Below are positions 24,309-36,100 of a stretch of DNA of 64,000 nt, one piece after another (the stretch's first letter is position 1; every line of letters starts with the position of its first letter). The DNA is from Haematococcus lacustris (Eukaryota; Chlorophyta; Chlorophyceae; Chlamydomonadales; Haematococcaceae). The notes under the pieces are model-generated. The model did no database searches, was not told where the DNA came from, and saw only the letters and a list, made by a program, of their open reading frames with translations. The stretch covers positions 575,501 through 639,500 of the forward strand of contig JASKMD010000031.1 in NCBI GenBank assembly GCA_030144725.1, in the 5' to 3' direction. A program made the position numbers and the translations under genes.

Positions 24309-26169
24309 CTACTGCTTGCAATACTCCGCGATGCGCTCAAGTAGTTGCCGTCTGTTCTTACCCATGGACCCCACCCCCAATTGCTGGCTCAAATGCTTCA
24401 GCTCCTCCACCGTCATGCCCTTGGAACGCAGAGCAGGCAAGGGTGGCTCAAACCTGTTGTACACCCCCCTTGCTGTATCTTCCAACTCCTTTAGCCTCTT
24501 GCTGTCCACCTGCTGTTGCTGTTGCCGGGCTGTGACACTGTCTCTGACAGCTACAGCTGCTGCTCGTTGCTCATCTGATGGCATGCTTACTAAGCACCTA
24601 ATGCGCTTCATCACCCTCTCCGCCTTGCTTTGCCCTTGTTGTTGCCGCTTCCCTTTCCTTGCCTTGTTGGTAGCAGGGGCCTGAGTGCCCCCACCAAGGC
24701 TGGCAGCTGTGCCCCCAGGGCTGGCAGCTGTGCCTGCAGGGCTGGCAGCTGTGCCCCCAGGGCTGGCAGCTGTGCCTGCAGGGCTGGCAGCTGTGCCTGC
24801 AGGGCTGGCAGCTGTGCCCCCAGGGCTGGCAGCTGTGCCCCCAGGGCTGGCAGCTGTGCCCCCAGGGCTGGCAGCTGTGCCCCCAGGGCTGGCAGCTGTG
24901 CCTGCAGGGCTGGCAGCTGTGCCTGCAGGGCTGGCAGCTGTGCCTGCAGGGCTGGCAGCTGTGCCTGCAGGGATGGCAGCGGTGCCCCCAGGGCTGGCAG
25001 CTGTACCAGAGCTGGCAGGAGCCCCATGGGTTTGTAGGGCTTTGCGTTCTGCCGTTGCTGCCACCATGCCTTGCTGGGTAACCACGCCATCTGCCACCCA
25101 TGCAGTGGTGTCCTCCATTGCAAGCTTGGCTCGCCCGGACATCCCCTCCGCATTCATGCGTAGCACGCTGTCATTGTTGAGCTGTTTCAGCATGGTTTCT
25201 GGCACTGCGTTGGTCATGTGCGTTGCCCTGTAGTAGCGGCTGAGAAGCTGCTCCATTGCTGGTGTCAGCATGCCGGTGTCCCTTGTGACCTGCACGCAAT
25301 GGTATAGCTGGTGTGAGATTAAGGCCGCCACTGCTTTTTGTTCCCGCCACTTGCAGATTGCTCACCTCCAGGTCAGCCGTCATCTTGTGCAGCTCCAGGG
25401 GGTCGTACTTGCTTGCGCCCTCCCCCTCCAAGTGGCCCAGTAGCTGCTCCCGCTCCAGGTACCGCAAGTGCATGCTTGCAGCCCACTGGCGGCCAGCGGT
25501 GGAGGGGTCACCCAGAGCGGCAGTGAGGTAGGGTAGCTCGTCCAGGAACTTCATGCGCATGGTGTAGTACCCCCCAAACACTCTGACGAGGAAGCGGACC
25601 TGTGAGGCAAGGCAATCTATCATGGTGTTGGACAGGGCTGAGCAGGAGCAGCAAGGGAAGGCTGTCATGGTGCTGCTAGGCAGGAGCAGCAAGGCTGTCA
25701 TGGTGCTCCTGGGCAGGAGCAGCAAGGCAGGAGTAGGCTGTCATAGTCAAGAATTCTGACCTGTGAGTCCACCTGCTCCTCCGTGACTGCCTGTCCCTCC
25801 AGCTGGGGCTCACTGGGTCCCCAGGTCATCTTGCACCCCACAGCGTAGGCCTCAGCCAACACCCTGCGTGGCTGCTTCATGGCTGCCATGAGCTCCAGCA
25901 TAACACTGTGGTGGTGGGAGTGCCAATGGCACATCCACCGGCTGCTGTTGGACTGCGCCCACAACTGCTCATGTTGGAGGACTGCCCGGTCTAGAGCTGC
26001 CAGCACGGCACAGAAGGTAACAGAGCCACGGAGGCAAGGGCCGCAGAAGCCTTACCTTGAACCGCTTTGCGATGAAGCCGGCCTTGAGGGTCCACGGGGC
26101 AAGGCCAGCTGCAACCTGAGCTGCCATGATCGCCGATGCATTCTTACTACGCTTAGTGCGGGGTGCCAT
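24309..26169 (-). CDS. Unrecognised protein with GTAASP repeats and C-terminal SAP-like motif
   Basis: Four exons are phase-consistent on the minus strand: 26169-26056, 25952-25761, 25599-25366, 25289-24309; 506 residues. The N-terminus is basic (MAPRTKRSKNASAIM). The middle is helical with WHSHHHSVMLELMAAM and YYTMRMKFLDELPYL. About 15 copies of the octapeptide GTAASP(A/G)G follow, encoded by a 24-bp minisatellite. After a Lys/Arg/Gln-rich linker (ARKGKRQQQ), the last 40 residues (MTVEELKHLSQQLGVGSMGK, then NRRQLLERIAEYC) fit a SAP domain, a short helix-extended-helix DNA-binding motif of chromatin and repair proteins. The function is unknown. A nuclear DNA-binding role, or a role as an accessory protein of a mobile element, would fit. 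The exact start of exon 2 is the least certain. Confidence 0.65.
24694..25015 (-). repeat. 24-bp coding minisatellite (about 15 units)
   Basis: Units of GGCTGGCAGCTGTGCC followed by TGCAG or CCCAG (plus strand) alternate between two variants, encoding GTAASPAG and GTAASPGG on the minus strand. Because the unit is a multiple of three and lacks stops, several frames on both strands stay open through it. Confidence 0.9.
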
Positions 26170-27192
26170 CGCTATCAATGGCCGCCAGTCTGCATAATTT
26201 GCGCCGCTGATGAACGCTGGTGGTAGCTTGGAGGAACCAGAACAATCTCTACCTTCGTCGCAGCCTGATGAGCGCGAGAAAATGGGGTAAATCACACATG
26301 AGCATGGTAGGTATGTCTGGTGTATCTATGGGTGTCAATTCTAAGGATAACGCTATCGGGCAAGGTAGAGATGCTCGAGGCACACCTCTTGCATCTATGA
26401 AGGAGGTCAGCACGGCGTTTGATGCACTTCCTGCCTAGAAATGAGACTTCTACGCACCGTAATTCCAGGAGCTTCCCAAGCTGCGCAGGGCAGATGTAAT
26501 ACACTGCAATAGCTTCTAATGGGAGCTATGAGCATACTTCAAAGCTATGGCGCAGAAACCAGACGATTACGTAGCAGCAACAAGCAGCAAATCGATCTCA
26601 AAAATAGCACTGCAGATTTGCATGACGGCACCCCATCCCGGTAGGCCGACCGACCGACTAGTGGCCGCTCTACCTCGCTCGTTGCTGCGGCGTTATTGTA
26701 TGCACGTGCACTACCGTTAGGGTGCAAGGAGTCACAGTGCCAGGATACCGCGGAGGGGGGCAAAGTTGACTTTAGCCCGTCCCTCGCAGGCCAAGCTGCG
26801 GAGCTGCACGCCGCAGCGGGGCGTCGCGGTTTGACCTCTTGGAGTTCAGTGTACGCGACAAAAAGTGACGGTACATTATTTCGAGCCATTTTACCTGACC
26901 TTGTGGGACCTGACTAACAACCAACTGACTGCCTTGGACTGCGTCCGTCTGGCAATCCGTAGGTGACAGCTGGGCTACCAACTTCAGTAACCTGGCAGAG
27001 AGGTCCTTCTTGCAAGGCGCATGTGGTGAATAGCTTAATCGTGGTCGGAACGCGAATGCCGTAAAGGAGCACAGGCCGGGGAACACGGCCTGGACAATTC
27101 GCGCCTTCTGCGGTGCGCTGTTGTGCATGAGTTAGGAGCTCACCCTTCCAAGCTTCCAAGCACGTCACAGTGGGTATTGTGACAGGTTTCTG
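26170..27192. other. Intergenic region between divergent genes
   Basis: Holds the 5' flanks of the minus-strand SAP-like gene and the plus-strand BTB gene. Minus-strand frames at 26545-26889 and 26772-27128 have no motif or splice support. Confidence 0.4.
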
Positions 27193-30100
27193 ATGGCATC
27201 TAGCTCAAAGGAGACTACTGATGCGCCCAGCTCCAAATTAGATGGTCTCAGCATGGTCCTATCCAAGTTTAAGGGAGGCCTTGAGTCCTTCCAAAGCCTG
27301 ATCCAGGAATTGAACCAGGTGGGTTCTTGAAGTCTACAGATGTTAAAGAGACATGTTCTGTGAATGCCATGGTTCAACATGAGCTGGTACTGCATACAGG
27401 CTGTGGAGAAGGAGCGCGAGCAGCTGAAGGCAGATCGAGGTAGGATCTTCACAAATATCATACACAGTTGCTGTTTCCTTCTGTCCTGCTCAATGTCAAG
27501 CTTAATCTAGTGCAGCTGTCTTCAACTCCCAGTGCTGTGAGGTCAGCAGCAGGCAGCTAGCTAGCCAGTTACATGTAGCTGCATCTTCACACTCCTGGGC
27601 GGGAGGCAATGCACCTCCCTCATGAGCTCATCGGGCAACAAGTACCATGCAAAGGCACAATCATAGTCATCCTCATTAGGGTTAGTGTTTTGTCCATATA
27701 GAGTTATGTTCCCACACACATGGCATGGGTGCCTCTCACCTACACTATTGCCCTGACCCATGTGGCAGGGCTGTAACCTAGGTTGGCATGACAATCTGCA
27801 TTGATTGTAAACTGGAAACAGCTTGGACGGGGCAGACTGCTGTGCCACAGCCGGCTCCTGCTGCTGGGCCCTGGGTGGGCAGTCTCGCAACTGTTTGTAG
27901 CTCAGGCCTGGGTACTACTTGCCCTGGGCAAGCAGCTCAGACATGTCATGTCACCCACATCTTTCGAGTGTGCGCCACTTGCTCCCCTCGGTGCGTTCAG
28001 TGCTGAGTTGCAGTCCCTGTCTACCACCCTGCCTGGCTGTGGTGCTGGTGTGCTGGGTGTGGCGACCTTGGGCTTGCCTTTGCCTTTGGCATGCTAAGTG
28101 GGCTCAGCTGCCTGCTCAGCTCTGGTGCGCATGGCTAGCAAGGGAATGCTGGGCCCAGGCTCTAAGGCTGCTGAGCCTTCATGGCTGCCTGGCTGTGTGG
28201 GGCCCGTGGGGTTTGGCTTGGGGCCACTACTGGGCACCACATCAGGCCCGTACTGGCTGGTTTCGCTGCTGGCTCCACGCTGGACGGGGCAGCCGGTGGC
28301 CTACCTGCCCCGCCTGTGGGCTGCCAGCCTCCAGGCCTGGTGGGCTTGCATTTGTCCAGTATGGTCTCAAGAGGCCCGTGCCTATTCACTGCTGAGCTGA
28401 TCCGGCTGGTGCGGGTGTCATCCACTGGCAACACCCTGCCCCGCTGCCTCCTCCAGCTGCAGTCATGCACACTAGGCACACATGGTGGCTGCCATGGTGG
28501 CGCAAGGTTAGGCATGGCACAGTTACTTACATTTCCACGTCATGCCCACCACCTCCCTGCTTCCACCTTTGAAGAATTGCTCCGGCGCCCGCTCCTGGGC
28601 TCCTGACAGCCTCAGCTGCTGCCACGCCCACTTGGGGTCCAGGTCCACCTCCCACACCACATTCTAGGCCTCACCAAACCATTGTGCTGCCAGCCGCTGC
28701 ACTTCATGATGTTTATAGGGTTTCTAGGAACAGCAGCGGCGAGAATTCCAGCACCTGCCAGCCACTTGCTGGCAGGCAATCAAGCAGACACCTCAGTGAG
28801 CATTCAACAGGCTGGGCACAGATAGACTAAGGAAGCAAGCCAACAGCCAGCAAGCTCTGTAGCTGCTGCCCTCCTCCCTGCCTGCTTCCTCTCCGGCCAT
28901 TGCCAGCGAACATACCCAGGGTGTCAGGGACTGCTTGCTAGCCATGCCATAGCAATGCCAGGTCATAACAGATCAGGTGTGCCAGGTCCTGAAGTTCTGT
29001 GTCATCAGGAGGGTCCTTGCTCAGCAGCCAACAACTGAATGTGACACTTCCTGCAGAGAAGCTGGAGGCAGAACGGAGGCAGTTCGAAGAAGAGAGCCAG
29101 CGAGTGCAGCAAGTGCTTCGGGACGGAGAACAGGCAGGTTGCAAGCAGGGAGCAGGGCAGCCATCGGCACTCCCATCAGCCACACACCCATAGCCAGATT
29201 GCACTGGTGCGTCCAGCAGAGCTCAGGAGTGAAGCAGATGGCGCACAACTCGTTAGACCACCTTGGCCCTCAGCTGCTCAAGGCCCTGACCACTGCCTGT
29301 ACCCAGCCCAACCCTGACTCTGCTCCCCACCCAGCTTTAATTAGAAAGTCCCAGCTTGCCATTGCCACTGGGTTGATTGCTGATGCTGTCAACAGCAGCA
29401 GTGTTGCCTGTTTTGGCACTAGACATAGGAGGGCCTGCTGCCAGTCAGCTACCTCCTGCACCTCCTGCCATGAGCGCCTGCAAAGCTCATACGCCTACAT
29501 GACGCAGGCTTGCATGTTGACCCAGTCCCATGACTGCACGACTTTCACATGCCATGCTTGGGACCTTGATAGACTCAAGCTGTGCCTGCTGGGCCCACTT
29601 GCTGTACTCAGACATCATTGGCTTGGTGCCATGCCCATGGCTCCCATGGCTCTATAGCAGCACTGGACAATGGACTGGACATTGGCAGTGGCTGTGATCA
29701 ATGCAGGTGGTGCTCAACGTGGGGGGCTCCAAGTTCACCACCACCCTCACCACCCTCCGCAATGCGCCCTCCAGCTCCCCCTCCTTGTTCACAGCGATGT
29801 TCAGTGGCCGCCACAACCTGAGAACAGATGAAGCAGGCTGCTTCTTCGTCGACAGGTGAGAGTGACCTTGCCAGTGTGACCCCCCGTCACTTGCAGCCAT
29901 GCAACAAGACCATGTGCTACCAGGGCCATATACAGCCCGCATTAGCTCCATGTGCAATTGGCAGCAAGCTCGCAAGCAGCATGAGAAAGGCAGGGCGTTG
30001 CAGAAACTAGCAGTGGCATTGTTTGTTGTTGGCAAAGGCCATTGCCATGTCTTGAGATGGTGCATGCTGGCAGCAACCTTGTGTTACACACCCTTGTGTG

Positions 30101-33100
30101 CTGGCACCAGCATGACCGCTGCAGCTGCCATAGCTGTTGCGTTGCCTGTTGCCTTCTGCTTCCTTGCTGCTGCTTGACATTGTAGGGACGCCCGCCACTT
30201 CCATGCCATTTTGAACTACTTGCGGGATGGCCAGCTGAACTACCCCTCTGATGGAACAGGTGAGCTAGACTGGCATTAGCCCATGCAAGTCACCATGCTC
30301 CATGCGTGTCCATCCATGCCTAGTACAAGCCGTGTGCTTCCCATCCCTGTGAGCCGAGAAGTTGGAGGCTGACATTGCAAACATGCATGATGCTATGCAC
30401 TGCTACTAATGCTTGCTGTGGCTACACTGTCGCCAGATTCACACCCTGTGCTATAGCGTCCCTAAGGTTGCGAGTGCCTGCCCCCTGCATTACCGCCTGA
30501 CCCGCAGAGGAGCAACTAGCCATATAGGCCTGTTACACATGCGCTGATGCCAGTTGGCAAGCTGTAAACAAGAGCACACACTAGTGTCCCACAGGCTCGT
30601 GCTCCTGCTGGACCTGGGATGCTTGGTCTCGCAGCCGCACAGCCCACGCGAAGGTATTCCTGCTCGTGGGTCACCAGCACAGCTGCAGTGGCCGCAACCT
30701 ACTTTGCCGCAACCTCTTGGTCTACCAACCTGCCGGCTACAGCCCTGGTTGCTTTCAGGCAGCCGTGCGCTTGCCCTTGCCCTTGCATTTGCCCTTGGTA
30801 TGCTGCCTGCTCAGCCTTGCTGTGCTTGGTGCTTCAAATGGGTCCCAACAATGTCGTAGTCCCCCAGCAGCTCCTTCTTGCCCAGCCACACCAGCTTGGC
30901 AGTCAATCCCATGTTGCTGATATGAGGGAGGAGGTGCTGCTTCCCGCGCTTGGGACTGTGCTACAGCTGATGCCAGCTGATGCCGGCTGATGCCAGGCTG
31001 TTGGGGTCAGCAAACCACTCCACAAAGTCAGGGACGTTGACAAACAGGGTGAGGTCATTGCTGGGCAGGTACCTGGGGAGGTTGGCAGATGGCTCTGTGG
31101 GCTTGGTGTGGAGGGCGGCGAGGTGTTCACTGCAGTGATCACTGACCTTTGGCTGATAGTCTTCTTTGTCTGAGTCTGAGGCAAAAAAGCCGCCATGGAC
31201 ATGGCAGGGTTCGGTTGGGAGGGATTGGCATCAGCCACAGGGGAGGCTGTACCGAGGCAGGGCTTTGCTCTCATCAGTGGGCTGGGGCCAGGTAGCTGGG
31301 AGCCTCGGCTGGTGGGGCTTCCCACCATGACTTGGTACAACAGTTAAGACACACACATGTAGGGTATGACCCACCGCTAGGAATGCAAGTCGCTGCTCAG
31401 CTGTAGGTGCTCTGCCAGTATCTGCTTCTACTCTGATGTGCCCAGTAGCTCCTCCTCTTGCGGCAGCTGGAGGACGCGCCACTCCTCTGTAGCCCACTGC
31501 TCCCTCTGCTCTTGCTGCTGCTTGCTCTGTGGTAAACAAGGCCCAAGCTACCTTTCATCCCTGTTGGCTCAGTCACCTGAACCAAGTAATGACCAGACGG
31601 CACTATGCTTCTTGCGCTTCTTGCCCGGCATCACCCATGTGGCCTAGTAAAGAGACAGCCCAGGTACAGGTTAGGGTTGAACTCTAATCAACCTCAGAAC
31701 TTGTTATCTTGTCAACTGTTGGATTGGCTGTTCAGCCAGCCTGGAACATTTACCACTTAGCCCTGCCCTGCCTCGCCCTGCCTTGTGGAACAGACTTCAA
31801 GTACCTGTTGGAGCTGCGGGCCGAAGCTGAGTACTACGGGCTGACAGGGCTAGTGGCGCTCATAGACAGGTAAGCTGCAGCCGCCCTGTCTGCTGTGTGC
31901 TGTTGGCTGCGTGTATGCTCGACCTCAGTCCCCTGTGTGAGGGTCTTGGGCAACTCTGTGCTGCTAAGGTCAGCCCCACCAACTCACTACGTCCACCATA
32001 GTGTCCCTGGTGCTGCTGGATTCACAACGCCCCCCTCCCCGCTCCCTTCCCTTCAAAACTCGGGCAATGGCCAAGGAGGGGCTTTCTCGATCACACACGG
32101 TGGTGTAGGGTTAGTGCTGGCTGGTTGCACGACTCAGACAATGGCCGATGAGGGACCTTCTCAGTCATACACAGTGGTGTAGAGCTGGCTGATGGCAGCC
32201 CGGCCTGGTGCACACAATCGTGGAGGGTAGGCTGACCTTAGGGCGCCAACGCGCAACAGGCGCCTGGCACTGGGTGCTGGTGTGAGAGGTGGGGTAGGGT
32301 AGGGGAGTCAGGGAGAATACAGGAAGGGTTAGCCTGGCAGGGCTCGCTACTAGGCTCTGCCAGGACGTGCCATGCGGGCAGTCACGGCTGCCGGCCAGAC
32401 ATGCCGCCAGGCTGGGCTGGAGTGTGTAGTGACCTCAACATGGCTGTACGGCAGCGGCATGCTGCTGCCAATAACATGCCTTGGTGACAGCCGGAGTGAG
32501 CTCTGTTCTTGGTTGCCACAACACAACTGTCATCCTGCAGCTATGCAGCACACATATGCGCCCATGCCATGCGATGCGATGCCCATGTGGACCATGGCGG
32601 CCATGACGGCCACGCAGGTACCCCTACGGCTTGACCCGCATCCAAAGAGCGGCCAACCTGAACACTGAGGACTCCTGGATGTACGAGGATGGCCAGGATG
32701 AGGTGGGTTCTCCCTGCAGCGCTGTCACTACTGGAGCACACGTAGGGACTAGTGTGAGAACTCCCTCCAGCTGCTGCTGAGGGGGCGTCCACGGTGCCCA
32801 CTAGTGATTGCTCCACGTACACGACAGCCGCTGACACTTAGTTCTCAGTGGTGTCATGCCAGTACGGTACACAAGGTGGCATGCCAGCACCTTAGCCCTC
32901 AACCTAGAGCCTTTATTGCAGTGGAACACTAAGTGTGGATCACTACAAAACGGTGTTTTTGTCTGTGTGGAGTTCCCATGCACATGGGATACACATAGCT
33001 TATACATGGCATACACATGGCTTATACATGGCATACACATGGTCATGGTCGCCTACCACCTACACTATTGCCTGATCCCGGAGGACTATGATGTAGAGTT

Positions 33101-36100
33101 GGCATGACAAACATGCACTGATTGTAAGCTGATGACAGCTCATGAGGGGGGGGCACACACTACTGTGCCTCAGCAGGCTGGGTCTTGGGTGGCTTGTCTC
33201 GCACCCGCTTGTACGTCAACCCTGGGTACTCATACCAGCTCATACCGGCTCATACCGGCTCATACCCGTGTGTCACTCACTCTCGCACCTTCAAAGGGCA
33301 CCTCAAAAGGGCACCTCAAAAGGGCACCTCCTAAGGTCCAAAGTAGTGCACAGTGCTTGGTAGGTAGGTGGCATGCTAGCATGGTGAAGCCCTCAACAGC
33401 ACCTTGGCCCTCAACCTTGAGCCTTCATTGCAGTTGAACACACTAATTGTGAACCACTACAAAACAGTGTGGAGTTCCCATCGCATGTCATGCTCATGGC
33501 CTATACATGGCATACACATGGTCATGGTCGCTTACCACCTACAGCATTGCCTGACCCCTGTGACAGGGTTGTGCGTAGAGTTGGCATGACAAAACATGCA
33601 CTAATTGTAAGCTGATGTCAGCTTCAAGTGGGGAGGGTGCACACACTACTGTGCCTCAGCAGGCTGTTGCTGCTGCTGGGCCTTGGGAGGCTTGCCTCGC
33701 AGCCGCTTGTACCCCAAGCCAGGGTACTCCTTGCCCTTGGCTGGCAGCTTCCCCTGGGCTGGCCAGAAGCACAGCTCCAGCGGGCGGCACTTGCTCTCCC
33801 CAATGCGCTGCATGTTCAGCGCTGCGTTGCAGTCCCTGTCCAGCCACCTGCCTGGCTGTGGTGCTGGCTTTGCCTTGGCAGCTTTGCCCTGGGCCTTGCC
33901 CTTGGTGGGCTGGCTTGGCTCAGCTGCATCTGGCTCAGCCTTGGTGCGAACAGCAGCGATGTGAGCAGCGCGGAGCTCACTGGACTGCACAGTTGCAGCG
34001 GACCACACTGCGACTACGACGAACCTTGTTTTCGCGAGCTTTCAATCGGAAGCAGCTCTTGCTCCGCGGCACTGGGCCGCTTCCTCGGAGGCATTGCGCC
34101 ACTAGGCTCATATCTACTAACACCTGTTGATACCTACTTATAGAGAGGCGGTGTCACTCACTCTCGCACTCCCAAAGGGCACTCCGACCAAAGGGTGAGG
34201 GCACTTCCAAAGGGCATTCACAAAGGGCACTTTCCGCAGTTTCACACTCATTGGCCCTCAACAGCCTGGCCACGGTGCTGTCAGGGAGAGGGTCTCACAG
34301 GGTGCTGTGGCACCTGAGCAAACGATGCAAACCATCGCTACAGCAAAAAGCATGTTTGGAGGCCAGATAGTGCAGCCCCTGGTTGTAGGGGAGGTATGTG
34401 CTGGAGCCATGCAACAGGCCAAGGGCGACATGCCGCACGTGGGCACCCGCACTGATCAGGGGCTGCAGCAATACATGCCACGCAGCTGAGGCGCTAGGTG
34501 CTAGGCAGTGATGGTAGGCTGGGTTCCACACTAATACCCTTCTTGCTGCCCCCCTCCTTAAGAGTGGCCTAGGTCGTGAAAGTCACCAAGGCCGTCACCA
34601 AGGCTGTTTACAACGCAGCTACTAGATGAAGTAGATGCTCGCCCAGTTTTTGTTGCTGCATAGATTAGTGTGTATTCAGCAGTAGATGAGCTGACAGGTC
34701 TGGCCAGGTCTCAAGAGGGCAATGAAGCGCGGGCAGATACACCAGCACCCAGTGGCCAGGCAACCTTAGCTGAAGTGATGAAGCCGCCGGAGAGCTGGGC
34801 ACCTGACATCCTTAGGTCCCCCCATGACCCTTTATGACCCCCCATGACCGTTGGCAGTCTGTCAGGCCAATAGTGCGCTTCACTTATCACATGGTGTTTT
34901 CCTGATAGCTTTGCTGCAACACACTTACTCAGCGACTCAATGTGTCATGTGCCAGGTGGTGTTTACGGTGGACCGGGCCTGCCAGCTGCTGGGCGTGGGG
35001 CTGTGCGGCACCCAGGGCGCTTACACTGTGGAGCTGGATGTTTACGAGGTGGGCTGCCCAGGCACAATAGGAAGGGAACGGGTGCAGCATATGCCACATT
35101 CCACTAGGTACACACCCTTGCTGACTAAGTGCACAGCAAGCGAGGATGTTTGGCTGAAGGGTGGCCAGACTAGGACAGCTGTGCCAGCCCAGCCCAGCCC
35201 AGCCCAGCCCAGCCCAGCCCAGCCCAGCCCAGCCCAGCCCAGCCCAGCCCAGCCCAGCCCAGCCCAGCCCAGCCTGCCCTTCCTTCCATGTTGCCTGCCT
35301 GCCATGCCAGCATGCGCTGGCTGTTTCTGATCTGCCTGCTGTGGTGCAGGTGGAGCCTGAGGAGTACTCCAATGAGGTGTGCACTCTACAGAGTGTGGCT
35401 CAGAGCTTCACCAAGACAGACGGCCAGCTCATACGCCTGTACCTCAACTCACCCGCCCTGCTGCAGCCCAACAAGGTCAGGCACAAGCAAAGCGCTAGGC
35501 ATGCATCAACACCATTGCCATGACTCTACCCATCATCATTATGAATCACCACCATCACCACACCACATCCTGACAGACAGAAGACATGGGGGTGTGCATG
35601 ACGCCTGCTGCCAATGCAGTTCTACATGCTGTCCGCCCTCATCAAGGGCACTGAGAGCTTCTGTTGTGAGGAGTGCATGGACACAGTCATCGCTGGCGGG
35701 GTCAAGGTCAGGCATGGCCCCCAACATGCCTGTACAGTTTGACATACCAATGCCTGGCGGTCATACCGGGCTGGCGGCTTCATGGTGTTAGCCAGGAATA
35801 GCAACAGCTCTGACAGGACCGAGCTAGCAAGCACCCCTGCTGCTGGCCACAGCCACTGCCATCAGTCACTGCGATGTTAAGTGCCACGCTCATCCTGCCC
35901 GACCAGCAATGCACCCATCATTGACAAGCTCCCTACCTTCTCTGCCCTTGCCTTCCCTGCCCTTGCCCAGTAATACAATAAACAGGGCCCTTCCTGCCCC
36001 TTGCCCACTATCTTACCCAAAAGAGTACAGGTTGTAGTAGTTGAGCTGGCTCCTCCCGCTTGATGGAGGTCAATAGGTCTCCAAGCAATGCAAGCCACCA

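Noticed and set aside
24694..25015. Possible CRISPR-like array
   Set aside because: Units are contiguous 24-bp repeats without spacers, and they are coding.
24598..25233. Several long frames on both strands over the 24-bp repeat
   Set aside because: Shadows of a stop-free repeat unit whose length is a multiple of three.
35042..35330. Gly-Trp-Ala-Gly-Leu and Pro-Ser-Pro-Ala-Gln repeat frames over the AGCCC tract
   Set aside because: Microsatellite translation; intronic.
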